Of a stretch of 64,000 nucleotides of DNA, positions 53,073 through 62,586 are shown piece after piece. The position numbers and the translations under genes were made by a program. The notes under the pieces were generated by a model that had not been told where the DNA came from, made no database searches, and worked only from the letters and a program-made list of their open reading frames with translations. Every line of letters begins with the position of its first letter. Position 1 is the stretch's first letter. The stretch comes from Neobacillus sp. OS1-2 (GTDB taxonomy: Bacteria; Bacillota; Bacilli; Bacillales; Cytobacillaceae): assembly GCF_030915505.1 (NCBI RefSeq), contig NZ_CP133265.1, forward strand, positions 4,120,001-4,184,000, in the 5' to 3' direction.

Positions 53073-55481
53073 TTGATCAAATCAAAATTAATCCTAATAG
53101 GAAATGGAATGGCCGGGGTCAGGGTGATTGAAGAAGTGTTGAAGTTGAACCGAGATCGATTCGAAATCGTTATTTTTGGAAATGAACCCCATCCAAACTA
53201 TAATCGAATCAGTTTATCAACCGTATTACAAGGAGGTGCTTCCGTTCATGATATCACCTTAAATGACTTGAAATGGTATTCGGACAACAAAATCCGCCTA
53301 TATACGGGAGAAACAGTCATTTCTATTGACACAGCCATGCAAGTTGTTACCACAGACAAAGGAAATAAAGAAACATATGACAAGCTAATTATTGCGACGG
53401 GGTCAAATCCATTTATGCTGCCATTACCAGGAGCAGATAAAGCCGGTGTTACCGCATTTAGAAATATCAAAGACTGCGATGAAATAATTGAATATTCAAA
53501 ACGCTATAAAAAGGCGGCGGTCATTGGCGGTGGGCTATTGGGACTTGAAGCAGCGCGTGGGTTGTTAAATTTAGGAATGGAAGTGGACGTCATCCATATC
53601 CACGACTACTTAATGGAGCGGCAATTAGATCGCACCGCAGGGAAATTAATGCAAAGGGAATTAGAAAAGCAGGGAATGAATTTTCTTTTACAAAAAAACA
53701 CAACCGAAATTATCGGGAAAAAACATGTCACGGGATTAAGATTTCATGATGGAAGTAAAATCAAGGCGGATTTGGTGGTCATGGCCGTTGGAATTAAGCC
53801 CAATGTAGAAATGGCAAAAAATGCGGGCATCCCAGTAAATCGCGGGATTATTGTCAATGACTATTTAGAAACAGGGGTCTCCAATATATATGCTGTGGGG
53901 GAATGTGCAGAACATCGAGGAATTGCCTACGGTTTGGTAGCACCGCTCTACCAACAAGGCCAAGTGCTTGCAAAACGACTTTGTGGGATAGAGGACGACG
54001 GATATCAAGGTTCAATCCTCTCGACACAATTAAAAGTTTCTGGCGTTGATGTGTTTTCTACGGGGGAAATCAATGAAAGACATGGAACAAAAGTATATAA
54101 AGTATACGATGATTGGAGCGGCGTGTATAAAAAAATTCTGATCGAAGACGAGAAAATTACGGGTGCTGTCCTGTTCGGGGATACGAGAGATGGAACCCGA
54201 TTACTCAGATTAATTAAGAATGGTGCCAAAATGGAGGAGTACCTTGAGACGAGTCAAAATACTGCTTCAGTAAGTAATATCACAGCAGATATGGCAGATG
54301 ACGAAATCATCTGCGGATGTAACGGTGTCAGTAAAGGAAGAATTGTGGAGGCCATCCAAACGCAAGGTTTAACAACGGTTGATCAGGTAAAAGGCTGTAC
54401 AAATGCCTCTCGTTCATGTGGTAAATGCAAATCCTTGGTGGAGGATTTATTAGCCTGCACGCTTGGCCGCAACTATCATGCATCTGAGAAGGAGGCCATC
54501 TGCAGTTGTACGACATTCTCGAGAGATGATATCGTACAGGAAATTCGTGATAAAGGATTGACACACATTTCTGAGGTAATGAATGTCCTCGGCTGGAAAA
54601 CAGATGGATGTTCAAAATGTAAGCCAGCCATCAATTATTACTTAGGTATGGTAAATCCTCTTGAGTATCAGGATGAAAAAGAGGCTCGCTATGTCAATGA
54701 AAGACTTCATGCCAATATCCAAAAAGATGGAACCTTTTCTGTTGTTCCTAGAATGTACGGCGGTGTGACCACTTCAGATGATTTACGAAAGATTGCTGAT
54801 GTGGCTGATAAATATCAAGTGGGCACAATCAAAGTGACTGGCGGTCAGCGAATTGATTTACTTGGTGTGAAAAAGGTAGATCTACCCAAGATTTGGGCGG
54901 AACTTGATATGCCATCTGGATCCGCTTATGCTAAGGGACTGCGAACGGTAAAAACATGTGTGGGTGAAACGTATTGTCGGTTTGGAACAAAAGATTCAAT
55001 TGGCATGGGAATTAGAATCGAAAAGAAGTTTGAAGGAATAAATACACCTCACAAATTCAAAATGTCAGTTTCCGCATGTCCACGGAATTGTGCGGAGGGC
55101 GGAGTGAAGGATGTCGGGGTGGTTGGTGTGGATGGAGCATGGGAAATGTATGTAGGTGGAAACGGTGGAACACATCTGCGTGCAGCTGATTTATTATTCA
55201 AACTTAAGACAGATGATCAGCTGGTTGAGATGATTGGAGCATTCCTACAGTACTATCGTGAGACAGCCAACTATTTAGAAAGAACCTCTGCATGGGTGGA
55301 CCGTCTTGGGATTGATCATATTCGGGAGGTCCTTTCGGAGGCAGGAAAAGTAAAAGAATTAAATCAACGGCTAGATGAAGCCTTGTCAATCATTCAAGAC
55401 CCTTGGAAAGAAGTGATTCAGAACAAAACACTAGTAAGAGACTTGTATGAATCAGTGAAAGTTCCAGCAATAATTAAATAA
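53073..55481 (+). CDS. nirB: NAD(P)H-dependent nitrite reductase large subunit
   Basis: An 802-residue flavo-siroheme enzyme that reduces nitrite to ammonium in the cytosol. Domains in order: FAD/NAD-binding (LILIGNGMAGVRVIEE; VIGGGLLGLEAARG), two BFD-like [2Fe-2S] segments (CGCNGVSKGRIVEAI and CSCTTFSRDDIVQEI), the ferredoxin-like half domain, and the siroheme/[4Fe-4S] cysteines (TCVGETYC and SACPRNC). TTG at 53073 lies 8 bases after GGAGG and is preferred to an overlapping TTG at 53064. It leads a five-gene operon. Confidence 0.95.
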   Translation: MIKSKLILIGNGMAGVRVIEEVLKLNRDRFEIVIFGNEPHPNYNRISLSTVLQGGASVHDITLNDLKWYSDNKIRLYTGETVISIDTAMQVVTTDKGNKETYDKLIIATGSNPFMLPLPGADKAGVTAFRNIKDCDEIIEYSKRYKKAAVIGGGLLGLEAARGLLNLGMEVDVIHIHDYLMERQLDRTAGKLMQRELEKQGMNFLLQKNTTEIIGKKHVTGLRFHDGSKIKADLVVMAVGIKPNVEMAKNAGIPVNRGIIVNDYLETGVSNIYAVGECAEHRGIAYGLVAPLYQQGQVLAKRLCGIEDDGYQGSILSTQLKVSGVDVFSTGEINERHGTKVYKVYDDWSGVYKKILIEDEKITGAVLFGDTRDGTRLLRLIKNGAKMEEYLETSQNTASVSNITADMADDEIICGCNGVSKGRIVEAIQTQGLTTVDQVKGCTNASRSCGKCKSLVEDLLACTLGRNYHASEKEAICSCTTFSRDDIVQEIRDKGLTHISEVMNVLGWKTDGCSKCKPAINYYLGMVNPLEYQDEKEARYVNERLHANIQKDGTFSVVPRMYGGVTTSDDLRKIADVADKYQVGTIKVTGGQRIDLLGVKKVDLPKIWAELDMPSGSAYAKGLRTVKTCVGETYCRFGTKDSIGMGIRIEKKFEGINTPHKFKMSVSACPRNCAEGGVKDVGVVGVDGAWEMYVGGNGGTHLRAADLLFKLKTDDQLVEMIGAFLQYYRETANYLERTSAWVDRLGIDHIREVLSEAGKVKELNQRLDEALSIIQDPWKEVIQNKTLVRDLYESVKVPAIIK

Positions 55482-55504
55482 TAAGAAGGGAGGAGTAAAC
55501 ATAG

Positions 55505-55831
55505 ATGGAAAATACGTTGCGTCACATTTATATCGGAAATCTATCAGAGATGCCAAAAAAATTAGGAAAAACAGCCACCATAGGCAATAAGGAAATAGCT
55601 GTTTTTACCTTAGAAAATGGGGAGATCCGTGCCATTGAAAACCGGTGCCCACATAAAGGCGGAGTTCTTGCGGAAGGAATCGTGAGTGGGGATTATGTGT
55701 TTTGCCCGATGCACGATTGGAAAATTTGTTTGTCCGATGGCAATGTGCAGGCTCCTGATAAAGGCTGTGTACAAACATACCCTGTAGAAGTGATAGAAGA
55801 TCAATTGTTTATTATATTGAAAGATGAATAG
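55505..55831 (+). CDS. nirD: nitrite reductase small subunit (Rieske type)
   Basis: A 108-residue Rieske-fold subunit. The cluster ligands are visible as CPHKGG and CPMHDW (Cys-x-His and Cys-x2-His). It partners the large subunit for nitrite reduction. It starts 23 bases after nirB, with GGGAGGAG upstream. Length and motifs are normal. Confidence 0.95.
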   Translation: MENTLRHIYIGNLSEMPKKLGKTATIGNKEIAVFTLENGEIRAIENRCPHKGGVLAEGIVSGDYVFCPMHDWKICLSDGNVQAPDKGCVQTYPVEVIEDQLFIILKDE

Positions 55832-55929
55832 ATGATAAAAAATGAATCCTTTTGTGTCAAAAATAGAGAGATGAATGGACTTGCCATTAGGAGGGCTAGC
55901 TCGATATCTGGATAAAAGGGGTGGGACGT

Positions 55930-56778
55930 ATGTCTATAGTTAGTCCAAAACAAGTGGTTGAGAGTATCGTTCAGGCGGGGGAAGCAAAAGCAAAATTGCC
56001 GATAAAAGATTTACTCATCCGAGGAGCCCTATCAGGGGCGCTTCTAGGATTCGGTACGACCTTAGCCTTTACCGCTGAAGTGCAGACGGGGTTGGGAATT
56101 GTTGGTGCACTGCTTTTTCCAGCGGCATTCGTCATCATCATTCTCCTTGGATTGGAATTAGTAACTGGTAGTTTCGCGTTGATTCCTGTCGCTGTCATGG
56201 AAAAAAGAGCCACTCTCAGTCAGATGTGTAAGAATTGGTTTGGAGTGATTATTGGTCATATCATTGGAGGAGTCCTCTATGCATGGCTTTATATCATTGC
56301 GATCACGCAACTTGGCCATGTGACAGACAATCCAGTAACAGCAAAAATTATCACCCTTGTACAAGCAAAGACAGTAGGCTATAAAGCCCTGGGTGTGGAT
56401 GGTTTGATCGTTGTGTTTGTAAAGGCCATGCTTTGTAATTGGATGGTTACATTAGGGGCGGTTATGGCGATGACGACAAAATCTGTGAGTGGTAAAATTG
56501 CTGCCATGTGGCTCCCCATTTTAATCTTCTTTGCGCAAGGTTTTGAACACGCAGTCGTGAATATGTTTGTCATTCCCGCAGGTATAATGCTCGGTGCTGA
56601 CGTAACCATCGCTGATTGGTGGGTTTGGAACCAAATTCCTGTCCTTGTGGGGAATATGGTTGGGGGCTTTATTTTTACAGGGTTAGCATTGTATGTAACC
56701 CATTGGAAAGGAAAGTCAAAAGTGATAAGGGAAATGCCAAAATCAACTACCGCACTGCCAAGTTCACAAAGAGGATAG
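55930..56778 (+). CDS. nirC: formate/nitrite transporter (NirC/FocA family)
   Basis: A 282-residue channel with six membrane helices. Family segments include GALSGALLGFGTTLAFTAEV, LELVTGSFALIPVAVMEKRA and LCNWMVTLGAVMAMT. In a nitrite reductase operon it should carry nitrite inward. The ATG at 55930 follows AAAGGGGTGG. Confidence 0.92.
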   Translation: MSIVSPKQVVESIVQAGEAKAKLPIKDLLIRGALSGALLGFGTTLAFTAEVQTGLGIVGALLFPAAFVIIILLGLELVTGSFALIPVAVMEKRATLSQMCKNWFGVIIGHIIGGVLYAWLYIIAITQLGHVTDNPVTAKIITLVQAKTVGYKALGVDGLIVVFVKAMLCNWMVTLGAVMAMTTKSVSGKIAAMWLPILIFFAQGFEHAVVNMFVIPAGIMLGADVTIADWWVWNQIPVLVGNMVGGFIFTGLALYVTHWKGKSKVIREMPKSTTALPSSQRG

Positions 56779-56788
56779 GTGAGGAAAG

Positions 56789-57577
56789 ATGGGGAAAGCT
56801 TATATCGTTGGTTCTGGACCTGGTGACCCGGAATTAATAACCGTGAAGGCATTAAAATGTATACAACAAGCGGATGTGATCCTTTATGACCGCCTCGTTA
56901 ATCGGGAATTATTGGCGGAAGCCAAACGAGAGTGCCAGATCATTTATTGCGGAAAACAACCTGCACATCACACGATGAAACAAGAAACTATTAATCATTT
57001 ATTAGTAAAATTTACGAAACAAGGGAAAACGGTTGTCAGGTTGAAGGGCGGCGACCCCTTTGTGTTTGGCCGGGGTGCCGAGGAGGTCGAAGCACTAGCA
57101 AAGGTTGGACTATCCTATGAGGTAATCCCAGGTATCACCGCTGGGATCGCCGCACCTGCCAATGCCGGAATTCCGATTACCCATCGTGAAATGGGCAGCT
57201 CGTTTGCCATTGTAACGGGGAATCGGAAAAACGGTGGACCGAGAGATGTGGATTGGAAGAGTCTAGCATTGGCCGTTGATACCATTGCTATCTATATGGG
57301 TATTAGTAATCTCGGATATATCTGTCAAGAGTTGATGTGCCAAGGGAAAAATGAACACACTCCTGTTGCCGTCATTGAGCAGGGTACGACAATGAACCAA
57401 CGGGTGGTAACAGGCTCCTTACGATCGATTGCTACTATAGTAGAGAAAGAAAGGGTAAAAAATCCTGCCATCGTGGTGGTGGGGGAGGTCGTCCGCTTTA
57501 GAGAGAAAATACTTCCATTCCAGCAAGTAAACGTAGAAAACTTCGAACGATTACACGAAGGAGGTTCAAGATGGTAG
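56789..57577 (+). CDS. sumT: uroporphyrinogen-III C-methyltransferase
   Basis: A 262-residue SAM-dependent enzyme making precorrin-2 for siroheme, the prosthetic group of nitrite reductase. VGSGPGDPELITVKALK, RLKGGDPFVFGRGAEE, GITAGIAAPANAGIPITHRE and the C-terminal VVVGEVV follow the family. It starts 10 bases after the transporter gene, with GAGGAAAG upstream. The oxidase and ferrochelatase needed to finish siroheme are not in this window. Confidence 0.95.
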   Translation: MGKAYIVGSGPGDPELITVKALKCIQQADVILYDRLVNRELLAEAKRECQIIYCGKQPAHHTMKQETINHLLVKFTKQGKTVVRLKGGDPFVFGRGAEEVEALAKVGLSYEVIPGITAGIAAPANAGIPITHREMGSSFAIVTGNRKNGGPRDVDWKSLALAVDTIAIYMGISNLGYICQELMCQGKNEHTPVAVIEQGTTMNQRVVTGSLRSIATIVEKERVKNPAIVVVGEVVRFREKILPFQQVNVENFERLHEGGSRW

Positions 57578-57651
57578 AAAAATAAATGGGGGTGTTATAC
57601 TAGTAAGAATAGTTTAGGTAAACAGGTTGAAAAAGGTGGCGGTTTAGGATC

Positions 57652-58683
57652 ATGCAACAATGGATTAAAGAGGTGGCTAGAGGGAAAAAGGGCTCCAAGG
57701 ATTTAGACTATCATCAAACAAAAGCAGCAGCTCAGGCAATAGTGAATGGGGAAGCAACCGATGCTCAAATCGCTGCATACTTGACTGGTTTAAGGCTAAA
57801 GACAGAATCTACTGAAGAATTGCTAGCATTTGTCCATGTTTTTCAAGAGAATTGTCAAAAGCTAAATCTAGCAAACCATCAAATCATTGATTTAGCCTGT
57901 CCCTATAATGGACGGAATTCTTTTACTGGGACCATTCCTGCTGCGATATTACTAGCGGAATCTGGGCTCCCAGTTTTTCTACATAGCAGTGATTCACTTC
58001 CTCCCAAATACGGGATTACGATGAAAGCAGTCTTGGAAGAAATGGGGATCAATGTCTCCCAATCCGCTTCGTCGATAGAAAATACAATGGACAAAGCAGG
58101 AATTGGCTTTGCATCGACGGAAGCATACTGCCCCGGTCTTGGCAGGCTACGAAAAATTCGTGAGGAAATGGGGATCAGAACACTAGTAAATACAGTGGAA
58201 AAGCTATTAAATATTTCACAGGCAGAAACATTGATGATGGGGGCCTTTCATCGCACGGCTATTAATAAAATAGCACCACTGTTTAAAGAACTCCCTTATA
58301 AAAATGTTTACATTGTGCAAGGAATGGAAGGTTCAGAAGATTTACCTGTTCACCGGAATAGCTTTATTTTTAAACTATCAAGTGATGGAATGGAATCATG
58401 TATTGTAAAGCCTGAGGATTATGGATTGCTAGTAGACGAATGGAACAGCAGCATCCAATTATCGGCGAAAGAGCAGTCCGACATTTCGTTAGCGCTGCTG
58501 AGCGGCGAGCGATCAGGGGCACTGCGCTATTATTATCATCAAGTTCTTTTTAATGTCGGAATCCGTTATCATCTCTTTGGTATTTCTTCAAGCATTGAGG
58601 AAGGAATTGATAGGGCAAAAGAACAACTCAGAACACAAAAAGGGTTGCGTCAATTAGGAAAATGGAAAGCAAGCCAATCCTAG
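57652..58683 (+). CDS. anthranilate phosphoribosyltransferase-like protein (TrpD2/YbiB type)
   Basis: A 343-residue protein with the phosphoribosyltransferase fold of TrpD (N-terminal helices with AAAQAIVNGEATDAQIAAYLTGLRLK). The canonical glycine-rich PRPP loop of TrpD is replaced (DLACPYNGRNSFTGT), as in TrpD2 proteins that bind DNA or have no anthranilate activity. It is the last gene of the nitrite operon, 74 bases after sumT. Its role in nitrite assimilation is unclear. Confidence 0.85.
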   Translation: MQQWIKEVARGKKGSKDLDYHQTKAAAQAIVNGEATDAQIAAYLTGLRLKTESTEELLAFVHVFQENCQKLNLANHQIIDLACPYNGRNSFTGTIPAAILLAESGLPVFLHSSDSLPPKYGITMKAVLEEMGINVSQSASSIENTMDKAGIGFASTEAYCPGLGRLRKIREEMGIRTLVNTVEKLLNISQAETLMMGAFHRTAINKIAPLFKELPYKNVYIVQGMEGSEDLPVHRNSFIFKLSSDGMESCIVKPEDYGLLVDEWNSSIQLSAKEQSDISLALLSGERSGALRYYYHQVLFNVGIRYHLFGISSSIEEGIDRAKEQLRTQKGLRQLGKWKASQS

Positions 58684-58716
58684 AAACTCCGTATATAACT
58701 GCGGAGTTTCTTTTCT
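58683..58716 (+). terminator. terminator of the nitrite operon
   Basis: GAAACTCCG and CGGAGTTTC form a 9-bp stem with a 10-base loop and are followed by TTTTCTTTT. Confidence 0.85.
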
Positions 58717-58841
58717 TTTGCTTTTGGCTGGTTATTGTGACAAGTTGCTGAACATTTTTGCCCCCTTGTCTCCTGTCTGTGATATACAGATTTTGGCACT
58801 ATATAATTCCTGATTATTGATTACTATATATCAACTTTTTA

Positions 58842-58871
58842 TTGACTTAAAAATATATCCCATGTTATATT
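58842..58871 (+). promoter_or_regulatory. probable sigma-A promoter upstream of the esterase operon
   Basis: TTGACT (58842-58847) and TATATT (58866-58871) are separated by 18 bases in AT-rich DNA. It lies about 570 bases before the esterase start, so either a long leader or an extra small transcript is implied. Confidence 0.45.
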
Positions 58872-59008
58872 GTTGTTAAATTAATCAGATAATTTAGAAA
58901 ATGGCGAATAAGCACTAAATTATGGGTGATTAATATAGATTAATGGATGGATATCAATTGTTATATATTATTCGAGTGTTTCACACTAGCTAAAGGTGGT
59001 GAGAAAAA

Positions 59009-59055
59009 TGTAAAGGTTTACATTTCACTAGCGAAATAAACTGTAAACGCTTCAT
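59009..59055. promoter_or_regulatory. two cre-like boxes
   Basis: TGTAAAGGTTTACA at 59009-59022 has perfect 6-base arms, and TGTAAACGCTTCAT at 59042-59055 fits the CcpA cre consensus at about 12 of 14 positions. They lie downstream of the probable promoter, where CcpA roadblock repression operates. Another LacI-family regulator is possible. Confidence 0.45.
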
Positions 59056-59247
59056 TTTTAGTTTGTGAAAGAAAGATAAGGACTCACGCACTGTTCCGCT
59101 ACTATTACCTCAAAAGATACTGCACAAGCATTCTACCAAAGCGTCATGCCGCTATTTCATTCTCGGAAATTTGAAACATTCAAACAAAAAGGCGCCAGCA
59201 ACGCTTTATATCTCGATTGGATAACCTTCGCTCAGAATTTCAAGTAA

Positions 59248-59418
59248 CACACATGCTACAAGGAAGCCGACGTTGGAAAAAGTAGCAATACATATGGATT
59301 TTGTGGATCGCCTCTATGTAAAAAAGGTGACGTAAGTCCAAGTCTTTTTCTAAATTGTCAAAATGATCCGACTGAAAACTGGTGGGTCATGGGCTCAATT
59401 CGTTATACAGGAAAGTAG
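59248..59418 (+). pseudogene. open remnant of 56 codons without start
   Basis: From just after an in-frame stop to a TAG there is an uninterrupted Cys-rich frame (TYGFCGSPLCKKGDVSPSLFLNC, NWWVMGSIRYTGK) with no start codon. It looks like the C-terminal tail of a gene whose 5' part is lost. I do not recognise the family. Confidence 0.3.
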
Positions 59419-59430
59419 GGGAGGAATAAA

Positions 59431-60921
59431 ATGTCAGTGGTCTTAGCAAAAACCCGCTTTGGTATGGTGGAAGGGATACGCGAGGGAGAAATTTGCATTT
59501 GGAAAGGTATTCCTTATGCGGCACCACCGATTCATTCTCTCCGATTTCGTGCACCACAGCCACCAGAATCTTGGCTAGGGGTGAGGGAAGCTAAAAAGTT
59601 TGGTCCAGCATCACTTCAATCCGAAAGCCTCGCAATGAAGTTTTTAGGTGACTCGCCAACGAATACAAGTGAAGATTGTTTATATCTCAATATTTGGTCA
59701 CCAGGTTCAGATACTAAACGGCGGCCTGTAATGGTTTGGATCCATGGAGGTTCATTTATGTATGGGTCTGGTTCAAGCCATTTATATGACGGAAAATCAT
59801 TTGCGGAACAAGGAAATGTAGTTATCGTCACACTCAATTATCGTCTTGGTGTTTTTGGATTTCTTCATTTAAGTGATATGGGGGGTGAAGCCTATCGAGG
59901 TTCAGGAAACTGCGGACTCCTCGACCAAGTGGCTGCATTAAAATGGGTCAAAGAAAATATCGAAGCCTTTGGCGGAGATCCAAATAATATCACGATTTTT
60001 GGTGAATCTGCGGGAGCTGTCAGTGTGGGTAATCTTTTATCCATGCCAATTGCAAAAGGGCTTTTTCATAAAGCCATCCTGCAAAGTGGCACTGCTAGAT
60101 GTAAGGTTCCCGTTGAAAAAGCAAATGAAATGACGGAACAACTTCTCTCAGAACTTCAGGTGAATCCAAAAGACCTGTCAGAATTAGAAAAGATTCCAGG
60201 AGAAACCATTTTAAAGGCTATTAACATCTTTCCACGAACGGCATTTGGCCCTGTTGGGGATGGAATAAACATGCCCGCCAATCCGGAAAAAGTCCTGGAT
60301 GAAGGCTTTGCAAGCGATATTCCTGTATTAGTCGGTACAAATAAGGATGAATCACTCCTTTTTACCCATTTCGATCCCATGTGGGAACAAATGGATCAAA
60401 GTACATTGCAGAATTTTTTCGAACTTTCATTCCACCCCTATTGGAAGAATGTATCCAAATATGTATGGCAAGGTAAGGAGGTAAATCGGTCACTCTATGA
60501 AGATGCCATGACCCACTATGTATTTACAGTTCCAGCCTATTTTTTCTGTGCTAGTCAAGCAAGACTTGGGGCGCCTGTTTGGATGTACCGATTTGACTAT
60601 GAAAGTAGTGTATCTGATGGAGATTTAAAGGCATTTCATGCACTTGAGATTCCTTTTGTCTGGAATAACCTCCGTAATAAAGAGACGGAGAATATGACAG
60701 GAAATGATCCTCATCGGTACAAACTAGCTGAACAGATGCACCTGGCATGGATTGCTTTTGCGCATCATGGTGATCCGAATATAGCGGAATTACCTAATTG
60801 GCCGAAATACGATCTGGAAAACAGAGCAACAATGCTTTTTCATACCACAAGTGAGGTTGTACATGATCCTGAGCGTCAAAAACGTTTGAACTGGGAACAA
60901 GTCTTTCAAAATAGTAAATAA
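59431..60921 (+). CDS. type-B carboxylesterase (PnbA-like)
   Basis: A 496-residue carboxylesterase/lipase. HGGSFMYGSG is the oxyanion region, the nucleophile Ser193 is in FGESAGAV, and EDCLYLNIW is the family signature. Probable Glu (NKDES) and His (FHALEIPF) complete the triad. There is no signal peptide, so it should act in the cytosol on esters. It precedes an oligopeptide-type ABC importer by 18 bases and probably shares its transcript. Confidence 0.9.
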   Translation: MSVVLAKTRFGMVEGIREGEICIWKGIPYAAPPIHSLRFRAPQPPESWLGVREAKKFGPASLQSESLAMKFLGDSPTNTSEDCLYLNIWSPGSDTKRRPVMVWIHGGSFMYGSGSSHLYDGKSFAEQGNVVIVTLNYRLGVFGFLHLSDMGGEAYRGSGNCGLLDQVAALKWVKENIEAFGGDPNNITIFGESAGAVSVGNLLSMPIAKGLFHKAILQSGTARCKVPVEKANEMTEQLLSELQVNPKDLSELEKIPGETILKAINIFPRTAFGPVGDGINMPANPEKVLDEGFASDIPVLVGTNKDESLLFTHFDPMWEQMDQSTLQNFFELSFHPYWKNVSKYVWQGKEVNRSLYEDAMTHYVFTVPAYFFCASQARLGAPVWMYRFDYESSVSDGDLKAFHALEIPFVWNNLRNKETENMTGNDPHRYKLAEQMHLAWIAFAHHGDPNIAELPNWPKYDLENRATMLFHTTSEVVHDPERQKRLNWEQVFQNSK

Positions 60922-60939
60922 ATAGGGGGATTTGCAAGA

Positions 60940-62526
60940 ATGCCAAAATTAAAGAAAAGTTTTCAAGCTATCCTATTGCTTTTAGTTGCTTTGACGATGG
61001 TATTGGCAGGATGTAATAGTTCAGAAAGTTCGACCTCTGAAAGTTCAACCTCTAAAGGAAGTACCCCTTCAGACAATGCATCAAAAGGGGAGCCGCAAAG
61101 AGGTGGAGCCATTACGGTTGCATATGTGGCGGATGTTACAAACTTTGACCCTATTAAAGGTACGACGGGTAATGACCATTCATTGTTATGGCCAATATAT
61201 GACACACTCGTTACATTCACCCCTGATTTGAAGCCTGAACCAGGGTTAGCTGAATCATGGGATATCCCAGATGACAAGACATTGATTCTTCATCTTAGAA
61301 AGGGCGTAACCTTCCAAGATGGGACGAACTTCGATGCAGAAGCAGTCAAATTTAATATTGAACGCGTCAATTCAGCCGATTCCCAGGTCAGTGATTTAAA
61401 GAGTATCGAAAGTGTGGAAGTTGTGGACGAACAGACAGTAAAACTTCATTTAGCTAAGCCTGATTCTTCTGTTTTGCTAGCCTTAACGGATCGCGGAGGA
61501 ATGATGGTTTCTCCAGCAGCAGTAAATAAGTATGGGGCAGATTACGCGCAACATCCTGTAGGAGCTGGTCCATTCAAAGTGACTAATCATGTTCCAAACG
61601 GCCAGATTGACTACGAAGCAAATAAGGATTACTGGAAAGAGGGCCAGCCGTACCTTGATAAAATAACGGTAAAAGTCATTCCTGATGCCAATTCACAAGT
61701 CAATGCCTTGAAAACGGGTCAAGTTGATTTTGTCCCGGGAGTGCAAGCACAGATGATCCCTTCATTAGAGAAAAACCCTAAAGTGGTCTTAAGTACAGAA
61801 CAAACTTTAGGTCTCAACATGCTTTATCTCAAAACGAATGTGGAACCGTTTAATAACAAAGCGGCCCGCTTAGCGGTATTATATGGAATTGATCGTAACG
61901 AAATCATTAATGCGATTAACTTTGGTCAAGGGGAAGCCACCGCTCAGCCATTCCCTAAAGGGTATTGGGCACATGACGAAGGGATCACCATCAAGTATGA
62001 CCCTGAAAAAGCAAAGCAGCTCCTAAAGGATGCCGGTCTTACCAATGTTTCGTTCACGCTCGTAACGTATCCAATTGATTATTGGACGAGGTTAGCCAAT
62101 GCCATTAAAGGACAACTGGAAAAAGTGGGCATAACCGTAAAGATCGAGCCATTAGAAGCAAATGCGGCTGTACAAAAGTTTATGACGGATAAAGACACGG
62201 ATGCGCTGACAGGGAACTGGTCAGGACGGCCAGACCCACAAATGACGATTAATAGTTTGTACTCAAAAGATAGCTTTTATAATCCTGGAAAGCTTTCTAC
62301 ACCAGAATTGGAATCCCTCATTTCAGAAGCTGCCGGCACGTATGAACAGGATAAACGGGGAGAGCTGTATGGAAAAATCATTAACGAGGCGATCATCCAA
62401 CAAGGATTCTCGATTCCACTATTCTCCGGGTCGATCACACATGCAATGGACAAGAAAATCAAGGGCTTTGAGCCAAACTTGTTAGGAAAGCCGATCTTCT
62501 CACAGCTTTGGGCAGATCAAAAATAA
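60940..62526 (+). CDS. oligopeptide-type ABC substrate-binding lipoprotein
   Basis: A 528-residue family 5 solute-binding protein. The signal peptide ends in the lipobox VLAGC (lipidated Cys25), followed by a Ser/Thr-rich linker. Family signatures include YDTLVTFTPDLKPEPGLAESW, LHLRKGVTFQDGT and VGAGPFKVTNHVPN. It binds peptides or other small ligands at the outer face of the membrane. The esterase next door hints that the ligand is an ester or is released from one. Confidence 0.93.
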   Translation: MPKLKKSFQAILLLLVALTMVLAGCNSSESSTSESSTSKGSTPSDNASKGEPQRGGAITVAYVADVTNFDPIKGTTGNDHSLLWPIYDTLVTFTPDLKPEPGLAESWDIPDDKTLILHLRKGVTFQDGTNFDAEAVKFNIERVNSADSQVSDLKSIESVEVVDEQTVKLHLAKPDSSVLLALTDRGGMMVSPAAVNKYGADYAQHPVGAGPFKVTNHVPNGQIDYEANKDYWKEGQPYLDKITVKVIPDANSQVNALKTGQVDFVPGVQAQMIPSLEKNPKVVLSTEQTLGLNMLYLKTNVEPFNNKAARLAVLYGIDRNEIINAINFGQGEATAQPFPKGYWAHDEGITIKYDPEKAKQLLKDAGLTNVSFTLVTYPIDYWTRLANAIKGQLEKVGITVKIEPLEANAAVQKFMTDKDTDALTGNWSGRPDPQMTINSLYSKDSFYNPGKLSTPELESLISEAAGTYEQDKRGELYGKIINEAIIQQGFSIPLFSGSITHAMDKKIKGFEPNLLGKPIFSQLWADQK

Positions 62527-62586
62527 TTTGAATGGTGAAGTGGGATTTCTATCCTACTTCACTCTCTTTTACAAAGGAGGGTAAAC

